From assembly GCA_947458455.1 (NCBI GenBank), contig CANGYJ010000002.1, positions 186,001-250,000 on the forward strand: a stretch of 64,000 nt of DNA. The letters run 5' to 3'. Under the pieces are notes generated by a model. It saw only the letters and a list, made by a program, of their open reading frames with translations. It did not search any database and had not been told where the DNA came from. Made by a program: the position numbers and the translations under genes. Source of the stretch: Verrucomicrobiaceae bacterium (GTDB lineage Bacteria; Verrucomicrobiota; Verrucomicrobiia; Verrucomicrobiales; Verrucomicrobiaceae). Below, in pieces: positions 58,601 to 64,000 of the stretch. Within the stretch, counting starts at the first letter, position 1. Every line of letters starts with the position of its first letter.

Positions 58601-61126
58601 ATGTCCGACGCCGCCACCACTCCCATGATGAAGCAATACCTCGCCATCCGGCGGGAGCTTCCGGAGGACGTGCTGCTCTTCTTCCGCCTGGGCGACTTTT
58701 ATGAGCTGTTCTTCGAGGACGCGAAGGTCGCCTCGCCCATCCTCAATGTGGCGCTGACGAAACGCAACGCGGTGCCCATGTGCGGCGTGCCGCATCATTC
58801 GTCGCAGGGTTACATCGCGAAGCTCATCAAAGCCGGCAAACGCGTCGCCATCGCCGAGCAGACCACCGATCCCGTGCCGGGCAAAATCGTCGAACGGGCC
58901 GTGTCGCAGATCCTCAGCGCCGGCACCATCAGCGACCTCAACCTGCTCGACTCGAACCGCCCGAACTACCTCGCCGCCGTGTTCCGCGAAGGCAAAAAAT
59001 TCGGCCTCGCCTATGTCGATCACACCACGGGCGAGTTTGAAGTCGCCGAGTTCAAAGACACCACCGAGCTCGCCGACGAACTCGAGCGCCTCCAGGCCAG
59101 CGAACTGCTCTTCAGCGACACTCAGCGCGAAGTGATCGACGCCCTCGGCAGCCCCAGCAGCGCCCAGCCCATCGAAAGCTACCTCTTCCTGCTCGATCAG
59201 GCGCAGCACAGCCTCACGCAGCACTTCAAAGTGCAATCGCTCGATGGCTTCGGCTGCACCGGCATGAACGCCGCCATCTGCGCCGCCGGTTGCATCCTGC
59301 AATACCTGCAATTCCAGCTCCGCCGCAGTGTCGATCACATCCAGCGCCTCCGCGTTGGTCAAACCAACGACGTCGTGCTCATCGACGCCGCCAGCCAGAG
59401 CCACCTCGAACTCGTCAGCGCCCGTGGCGGCAATGCGCACACCCTTTTGAGCGCCCTCGACCGCACCTGCACCCCCATGGGTGCCCGCAAGCTCCGCCAC
59501 TGGGTCCTGCATCCCCTCCGCGATCTCGATGCCCTCACGCAGCGCCAGGACATGCTCGCCGCCTTCCTCGACGAGCCCATGCTCCTCAGCCAGGTGCGCA
59601 CCCTACTCAAAGAAGTGCGTGACCTCGAACGCACCAGCTCCCGCCTCAGCCAAGGCAGCGGCAATGGCCGTGATTTGCAGGCGCTCGCCGTTTCGCTGGA
59701 GGTCGTGCCCGCTTTGAAAGCGCTGCTGGAGAGTGGTGCAGCCGTCTCGGCTGCTCTGAGCAGGCGGGACGCCTGCACCACACTGCTGGACCGCCTCCAC
59801 GACCTCACCCCCATCTGCCAGGAAATCCAACGCGCCATCTGCGATGAGCCGCCGATGCAGATCAAAGAAGGCGGCGTCTTCCGCGAGGGCTGGCTGCCGG
59901 AGCTCGATGAGCTTCGCAATGCCTCCACGCTCGGCCGCCAGTGGATCGCGGATTTGCAGGCGCGCGAGATCGAGCGCACCGGCATCAAGAGCCTCAAGAT
60001 CAAATACAACGCCGTCTTCGGTTACTTCATCGAGATCACCAAGGCCAACGTCGGCAGCGTGCCCGCCGACTACCATCGCAAGCAAACCACCGTCAACGGC
60101 GAGCGCTACATCACCGACGAGTTGAAGCGCATGGAGGACAAGATCCTCGGCAGCGAGGAGCGCAGCAAGGCGCTCGAATACGAGCAGTTCATCGAGCTGC
60201 GCAGCCGCGTCCTCGAGCACCTCGCACACATCCAGGAAACCGCTGAAGCCATCGCCGTGCTCGATTCACTCGGCTCGCTCGCCGAGACCGCGCGGCTCTT
60301 CAATTACACGCGCCCCTTGCTCAATGAGACGCGGAACCTCTTCATCCGCGACGGCCGCCATCCCGTGCTCGATCAGAACCTCACCAGCGGCGAGCGCTTC
60401 GTGCCGAACGACGTCACCTTGGAGCCTGAGGAAAGCCGACTCATCCTCATCACCGGCCCGAACATGGCCGGTAAGAGCACGTATTTGCGCCAAACCGCGC
60501 TGCTCACGCTCATGGCGCAGATTGGCAGCTTCCTGCCCGCCGCCAGCGCGGAGATCGGCCTCGTTGATCGCATCTTCACCCGCATCGGTGCCAGCGACGA
60601 CATCGCACGCGGCCAGTCCACCTTCATGGTCGAGATGAACGAGACCTCGCTCATCCTCAACAACGCCACCGAGCGCAGCCTCGTCATCCTCGACGAGATC
60701 GGTCGCGGGACGAGCACCTTCGACGGCCTCAGCATCGCCTGGAGCGTCGCCGAGCATTTGCACGATCACATCGGTGCCCGCTGCCTCTTCGCCACCCACT
60801 ACCACGAGATCACCGCGCTCGCGCAAAGCCGCCGCGCCGTGAAGAACTACAACGTCGCCGTGAAGGAGTGGAACCAGCAGATCATCTTCCTCCGCAAGAT
60901 CCTCCCCGGCTGCGCCGAAAAAAGCTACGGCATCCAGGTCGCCAGACTCGCCGGCCTCCCCGAAAACGTCATCGCCCGAGCCAAAGAAGTCCTCCAGCAA
61001 CTCGAATCCGGCCACCAGCCCGCCGAAAGCGTCAAAGAAGTCCCCGTCGCCACCAGCGTGCCCGCGAAGACCAGGAAGAAAGCCGTCAGCGATGCAGACG
61101 CGGGGCAGATGAGTTTGTTTGGGTGA
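58601..61126 (+). CDS. mutS: DNA mismatch repair protein MutS
   Basis: About 841 residues, the usual MutS length. Mismatch-binding GDFYELFFEDA (Phe-x-Glu, residues of about 31-41), connector, lever and clamp domains, then the ABC-type ATPase: ITGPNMAGKSTYLRQTALL (Walker A, about 618), STFMVEMNETSLILNNAT, LVILDEIGRGTSTFDG (Walker B) and FATHYHEI. Starts at 58601 (MSDAATTPMMKQYLAIRREL). No mutL nearby. Residues of about 378-394 (SGAAVSAALSRRDACTT) are encoded by an inserted palindromic repeat in the core region. Confidence 0.95.
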   Translation: MSDAATTPMMKQYLAIRRELPEDVLLFFRLGDFYELFFEDAKVASPILNVALTKRNAVPMCGVPHHSSQGYIAKLIKAGKRVAIAEQTTDPVPGKIVERAVSQILSAGTISDLNLLDSNRPNYLAAVFREGKKFGLAYVDHTTGEFEVAEFKDTTELADELERLQASELLFSDTQREVIDALGSPSSAQPIESYLFLLDQAQHSLTQHFKVQSLDGFGCTGMNAAICAAGCILQYLQFQLRRSVDHIQRLRVGQTNDVVLIDAASQSHLELVSARGGNAHTLLSALDRTCTPMGARKLRHWVLHPLRDLDALTQRQDMLAAFLDEPMLLSQVRTLLKEVRDLERTSSRLSQGSGNGRDLQALAVSLEVVPALKALLESGAAVSAALSRRDACTTLLDRLHDLTPICQEIQRAICDEPPMQIKEGGVFREGWLPELDELRNASTLGRQWIADLQAREIERTGIKSLKIKYNAVFGYFIEITKANVGSVPADYHRKQTTVNGERYITDELKRMEDKILGSEERSKALEYEQFIELRSRVLEHLAHIQETAEAIAVLDSLGSLAETARLFNYTRPLLNETRNLFIRDGRHPVLDQNLTSGERFVPNDVTLEPEESRLILITGPNMAGKSTYLRQTALLTLMAQIGSFLPAASAEIGLVDRIFTRIGASDDIARGQSTFMVEMNETSLILNNATERSLVILDEIGRGTSTFDGLSIAWSVAEHLHDHIGARCLFATHYHEITALAQSRRAVKNYNVAVKEWNQQIIFLRKILPGCAEKSYGIQVARLAGLPENVIARAKEVLQQLESGHQPAESVKEVPVATSVPAKTRKKAVSDADAGQMSLFG
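59733..59781. repeat. in-frame palindromic repeat inside mutS
   Basis: Outer arms GTGGTGCAG (59733) and CTGCACCAC (ending 59781). Inside are two mini-palindromes, CAGCCGTCTCGGCTG and CAGGCGGGACGCCTG. It encodes SGAAVSAALSRRDACTT in the MutS frame. Confidence 0.75.
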
Positions 61127-61147
61127 GCTTGCTCCTCATTTCGAAAT

Positions 61148-61561
61148 TTATGAGCCACTTGGCTTAAGTGTGGCTGGCACTTTCTTTGGGAGGGAAAACC
61201 AAAGATAAACCAGTGAAGATACAAATATCCAGAGCACTAATGAATGCATCCAAGCCATCTTGAGCGCAAGATCATGTGCGATCTCATGATCATGCACAGA
61301 AAGGGTAATTTGGTTATAGTAAATGTTTGAGAAGGCAACAGGCGCGAATGGAACAAAAAGCCATTCCGCGATACCTGGTATGCATGACGGCCCCACCAAT
61401 ACTTGAGCGAGGTTGCAACATAACCAAACGGCAAACAAGATGCCAAGACGCGAAAACTGGCCGAACCTCAGTTTAACATATCTGCGCATTAGTGTGCTCA
61501 GGCAAAAAACAAAGAGGGTGAAAAGAACACCCCGAAGAAATGGATCCCAAATGAACTTCAT
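61148..61561 (-). CDS. four-helix membrane protein, AT-richer, unknown function
   Basis: 137 residues, mostly hydrophobic (FLRGVLFTLFVFCLSTLMRR, GILFAVWLCCNLAQVLVGPS, MAWMHSLVLWIFVSSLVYLW). Base composition is clearly lower in GC than mutS. Downstream partner of the gene at 61578-61880 (16 bp gap, same strand). No recognised family; possibly acquired DNA. Confidence 0.6.
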   Translation of the reverse strand: MKFIWDPFLRGVLFTLFVFCLSTLMRRYVKLRFGQFSRLGILFAVWLCCNLAQVLVGPSCIPGIAEWLFVPFAPVAFSNIYYNQITLSVHDHEIAHDLALKMAWMHSLVLWIFVSSLVYLWFSLPKKVPATLKPSGS

Positions 61562-61577
61562 ATGCTTCTCGGTATGA

Positions 61578-61880
61578 CTAGCGCCGCAAAATAGCTAGCA
61601 GCATCAGAGATGTGGAAATGACAGCGCAAAGATTACCGATCATCACCACGATCATATTAACGGCCATTGCATCCTGGTATGATTGATCTGCTACATACGG
61701 TCTGCACCGCCACAAGAATGATATGAGTGACCATATAAGTTGAATGGCAAAGCCTGTAATTGCTGGGCGGAATGCAAAGCCTAGCCGCTGCCTTCGTTTG
61801 ATCAGTAGCACCAAAGCGACGATTAACGTAATCAGATACGGAAGCTGGTAACCGATGTTGGATAATATGTTTTTCAGCAT
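61578..61880 (-). CDS. small membrane protein, AT-richer, unknown function
   Basis: 100 residues, three hydrophobic helices (YLITLIVALVLLIKRRQRLG, FAIQLIWSLISFLWRCRPYV, VNMIVVMIGNLCAVISTSLM). Same strand and similar low GC as the gene after it, so the two probably form one acquired unit. Start at 61880 (MLKNILSNIGYQ); an upstream ATG at 61934 reads into a repeat. Confidence 0.55.
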   Translation of the reverse strand: MLKNILSNIGYQLPYLITLIVALVLLIKRRQRLGFAFRPAITGFAIQLIWSLISFLWRCRPYVADQSYQDAMAVNMIVVMIGNLCAVISTSLMLLAILRR

Positions 61881-61936
61881 GGCTACTATCGTATACTGAA
61901 AACGACGTGAGGCTGCAACTGGCTTACAAACCATCT

Positions 61937-62011
61937 CAACCGCTCCTCATCCTCGTCTTCCTGCTCGGCGCGGGCTTGTGGCGGTGGCGTGCGGGCTGGG
62001 GGCAGGTGCGG
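61937..62011. repeat. 75-bp direct repeat, copy 1
   Basis: Matches 62701-62775 at 72 of 75 positions (first 45 bp identical, beginning CAACCGCTCCTCATCCTCGT). One frame reads LLILVFLLGAGLWRWRAGW, so it may derive from the 3' part of a lost membrane gene. With copy 2 it brackets the antitoxin/PIN module. Confidence 0.9.
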
Positions 62012-62093
62012 ACGGCGCGGAGGCTGGATCACACCCTACCGTCCAGGGAAGCATCTCGACAATTCCGGCCCGTGCGGGTAAACTCCGGGCATG

Positions 62094-62306
62094 ATGACTG
62101 CCTTGCCCTTCATCGACGAACTGCGCCGCATGCCTGCCGACCGGCTGGAGGAAGCGGCGGATTACATTCATACCCTTCTTGAAGAGCGGCGTGCGCGGCG
62201 CGAGCGCATGATCGATGAAACCTCCGGCAGCCTTGCGGGTGGCGAAGGCGAGGCCTTGGAAGCTGCCCTGGCCGAATGCCGTCAAATCGATGAAAACGCC
62301 TGGTAG
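62094..62306 (+). CDS. antitoxin of a PIN-type module
   Basis: 70 residues, helical and charged (FIDELRRMPADRLEEAADYI, HTLLEERRARRERMIDETSG). The pattern matches the small DUF2281/VapB-like antitoxins that precede PIN toxins. It overlaps the toxin remnant by 17 bp. ATGs at 62091 and 62094 are both possible. The frame is intact. Confidence 0.75.
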   Translation: MTALPFIDELRRMPADRLEEAADYIHTLLEERRARRERMIDETSGSLAGGEGEALEAALAECRQIDENAW

Positions 62307-62696
62307 TCTCGCCCTCGACAGCAGCGTCATCGTCCGGCACATGCGCACGGCCGATCCTGCGATTGCCGCCACGCTCAAGGCGGCTACGGAGCTTTATCTT
62401 CCTTCGCGGCCCTGGGTGAAATGCGCTTTGGCCTCCAACGCGCCGGGAACAGCCGCCGCGCGATCGAGCAGTGGGAGCGATTTTCTCGCGATGTCGTCAT
62501 CCTCCTGCCGGATGACGCCACCGCCACCGCCACCGCGTATGCCCAACTGAAGCAAGCTCTCGCCATCAAAGGAAAGCCCATTCCAGAAAACGACCTCTGG
62601 ATCGCCGCCACCGCCAAAAGCCACGGCCTGCCGCTTTACTGCCAGGATGCGCATTTCAATGAACTGGCCGGTTTGATGACGATCATTCAGGCCTGA
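62290..62696 (+). pseudogene. PIN-domain toxin (VapC-like) broken by a frameshift
   Basis: The first part reads SLALDSSVIVRHMRTADPAI with the catalytic Asp, up to ELYLP. From 62404 the match continues only in the next frame: AALGEMRFGLQRAGNSRRAI ... GKPIPENDLWIAATAKSHGL ... CQDAHFNEL, ending at 62696. A single missing base between 62403 and 62404 (in the codon before GCGGCC) would restore LYLPxAALGE, the normal VapC order. All PIN acids are present across the two frames. Real mutation or sequencing error cannot be told apart. Confidence 0.82.
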
Positions 62697-62700
62697 AGGC

Positions 62701-62775
62701 CAACCGCTCCTCATCCTCGTCTTCCTGCTCGGCGCGGGCTTGTGGTGGTGGCGTGTGGGCTGGGCGCAGGTGCGG
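62701..62775. repeat. 75-bp direct repeat, copy 2
   Basis: 72/75 identical to 61937-62011, same orientation. Begins 5 bp after the end of the PIN toxin remnant. Reads LLILVFLLGAGLWWWRVGW in one frame. Confidence 0.9.
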
Positions 62776-62874
62776 GTGATTGGCGGCTGGACGCGGGACT
62801 GATGAGTTGGCGTTGGGTGAAGGTGCCTTGAGTCTTTGCTTGCCGCGCTTCGACGGTCGCTTACGATTCGCATC

Positions 62875-63087
62875 ATGACAGCCACGCTCACTGCCCCAGT
62901 CGAAGCCTTGCTCCGGGAACAAGTTACCAACGGTCAGTTCCCCGACATTGAGCGTGCTTTGGAAACCGCTGTAAAAACGGCCTTTGGCCGCCGCGCCTCT
63001 CCTGCGTTGGAATCCTTGCTCGATGTGGCGCTGTCCCATCCCGGTCAGCGCATTCCCCTGGCCCAACTGCGCAAGCAGACCGCATGA
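62875..63087 (+). CDS. antitoxin of a ParE/RelE-type module
   Basis: 70 residues (MTATLTAPVEALLREQVTNG, FPDIERALETAVKTAFGRRA). N-terminal part resembles ParD/ribbon-helix-helix antitoxins; the C-terminal tail would wrap the toxin. ATGA overlap with the toxin frame at 63084. The frame is intact. Start at 62875; an upstream ATG at 62836 adds 13 residues. Confidence 0.72.
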   Translation: MTATLTAPVEALLREQVTNGQFPDIERALETAVKTAFGRRASPALESLLDVALSHPGQRIPLAQLRKQTA

Positions 63088-63392
63088 AGCCGGTCGTATT
63101 CAATCCCGCCACGTTGGATGACCTGGAGGAGATCGTGAGCTACATCCGCTAGGCACATGCCATGGCCGCCGAGGCTGTGTGCCACGACATTCTGGATACT
63201 GCTGAGAGCCTTGGTCATCAGCCAGACTTGGGGGTTCGTCCGCGTTTCAGTGCGCCTCGTTTTGTGGGCATCCGCTTCCTCCCTTGCCAGGGATACCCCA
63301 ATCACCTGCTTTTTTACCGAGAGCTGTCTGAGGAGGTTGAAATCCTCCGAATCCTCCACGGCGCGAGAAACCATCCACCTCTGTTCGAGTGA
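63084..63392 (+). pseudogene. ParE/RelE-type toxin broken by an amber codon
   Basis: Starts inside the antitoxin stop (ATGA) and reads VVFNPATLDDLEEIVSYIR, then TAG at 63150-63152. The same frame continues AHAMAAEAVCHDILDTAESL ... PRFVGIRFLPCQGYPNHLLF ... VEILRILHGARN, the ParE/RelE fold with its usual C-terminal strand and arginine. One substitution (for example GAG or CAG to TAG) explains it. A re-initiating 76-residue fragment from 63162 would lack the first strand and helix. Confidence 0.82.
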
Positions 63393-63657
63393 CGTCGTGA
63401 AGGAGTGGAAACCAGCGGATAAACGAGCGGGAAAACGGTGCCAAGATTCAACTGCGTGACAAAACGAAGCGGCACGAGCGAATGCATAGAAGACGCGAGG
63501 CATTTGATCTGCCCCCAAAAGCCATTTCGTAGCAGAAAACCTTCGATTTGCCGAACAGTGCGCTGGCCGGGCAGTGATGGAAGGTGACTATTTTGGTACA
63601 TTCATCCCTCCACCTTGCGACCCATCGCGGTGTTGTTTATAAAAAGTGTTTTCAAAT
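63393..63657. other. 265-bp interval without a gene
   Basis: I see no supported gene here. A weak promoter-like pair, TTGCGA (63615-63620) and TTATAA (63637-63642) with a 16-bp spacer, precedes the next start; this is tentative. Confidence 0.35.
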
Positions 63658-64000
63658 ATGCAAAAGTCTGAACCCTTAAACTCTGCCGCCAATTTGCTCG
63701 GCACCGTGAACACGCTGGTGAAGGACACGCAGGTCGATGTGACGCGCTTGATTTACATGCTCTGCCAGGACGTGGAACAGCAGATCAACCGAGCTGACCT
63801 CAAGGCGCAGATCACCCTCAGCACCTCCGCCGTCTTGATGGCCATGCTGGTGAACCTAGGAACCGGCGTGCGGACGCCGAGCTTTGCCCAGATGCAGGTT
63901 TTTGAGGGCGTGGTGCTGCTGCTTTACCTGCTGTTCATCGTCTGCATGAGCTGCGCCTTCGGGCGTGGTATTGCTGCTGCTTATCCGCGCGCCGTGAATA
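63658..64000 (+). CDS. membrane protein, cut by window edge
   Basis: The first 114 codons are visible. A soluble start MQKSEPLNSAANLLGTVNTL and DTQVDVTRLIYMLCQDVEQQ is followed by INRADLKAQ and a first helix ITLSTSAVLMAMLVNLG, then a second, VVLLLYLLFIVCMSCAFGRG. The charged segment ADLKAQ just before helix 1 recalls the membrane domains of Pycsar-type (DUF5706) effectors, which have ADxKA before the first helix. That is only a resemblance, and no cyclase gene is in view. The remainder lies outside the window. Confidence 0.6.
   Translation, partial: MQKSEPLNSAANLLGTVNTLVKDTQVDVTRLIYMLCQDVEQQINRADLKAQITLSTSAVLMAMLVNLGTGVRTPSFAQMQVFEGVVLLLYLLFIVCMSCAFGRGIAAAYPRAVN

Noticed and set aside
63045-63518. 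Minus-strand frame of 157 codons
   Set aside because: Antisense to the antitoxin/ParE-like remnant; the sense frame has clear ParE/RelE similarity on both sides of the amber codon.
1-64000. tRNA, rRNA, riboswitch or replication origin
   Set aside because: I looked for cloverleaf-like ends, rRNA signatures, typical riboswitch leaders and DnaA-box clusters by eye and saw none; tRNAscan and Rfam searches would be decisive.

Overview
The window looks like chromosome from a member of the Verrucomicrobiota, probably near Verrucomicrobiaceae (Prosthecobacter/Verrucomicrobium type). This is inferred from high GC, three secreted type I sulfatases, an SHD1-plus-cysteine-peptidase protein, many lipoproteins and an unusually rich set of short dispersed palindromic repeats. 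No rRNA, tRNA, CRISPR array, prophage or insertion sequence was seen. Both edges cut a gene: an L-lactate permease on the left and an unknown membrane protein on the right.

Layout. 0-7 kb: lldP fragment, a 5'-truncated sterol-desaturase remnant, a RodZ-like HTH membrane protein with a small membrane partner, then a minus-strand run of AraC regulator, small membrane protein, POT peptide transporter and sulfatase. 7-21 kb: an AT-richer membrane gene, sbcD, a UbiA-like membrane protein, a DUF1287/C39-like peptidase pair, an EF-hand esterase, a cystathionine gamma-synthase-like enzyme, recD2, a cyclase-family hydrolase and a degenerate rhomboid. 21-30 kb: a Xer recombinase, LptF/G permease, Tat-type phosphoesterase, the ctaB-sco-DUF420 oxidase-assembly cluster, a GT4 glycosyltransferase, rseP and lipoproteins. 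30-42 kb: sulfatase and MFS transporter facing an SDR/HpcH-aldolase/RraA cluster (probable sugar-acid catabolism), a GT2-GT39 lipid-linked glycosylation pair, a PIN toxin-antitoxin pair, a third sulfatase and galM. 42-61 kb: murJ, xth, a CPA2 antiporter, a LysM lipoprotein, a sigma/anti-sigma operon, a copper ATPase, a polyprenyl synthase, an ArsR-methyltransferase fusion, an MMPL exporter and mutS. 61-64 kb: two AT-richer membrane genes, then two toxin-antitoxin modules whose antitoxins are intact while both toxins are broken (one frameshift, one amber codon). The first of these modules sits between 75-bp direct repeats.

The most striking feature is the population of short hairpin repeats from several unrelated families: ACGGAATACAC inverted pairs, 9-bp GGAGTGGTG units, GAATTCAGAATGA arms, GAATGGGGACAG arms, GGACGAGGA arms and CCTGAAAC palindromes. 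They lie between genes but also inside reading frames without breaking them: in sbcD, recD2, mutS, the MMPL gene and two signal peptides. In one gene (50404-50982) the repeat arms supply the start codon and the hydrophobic core of the export signal. Family names rest on motifs read by eye from translations. Organism, pathway and regulatory statements are inference.
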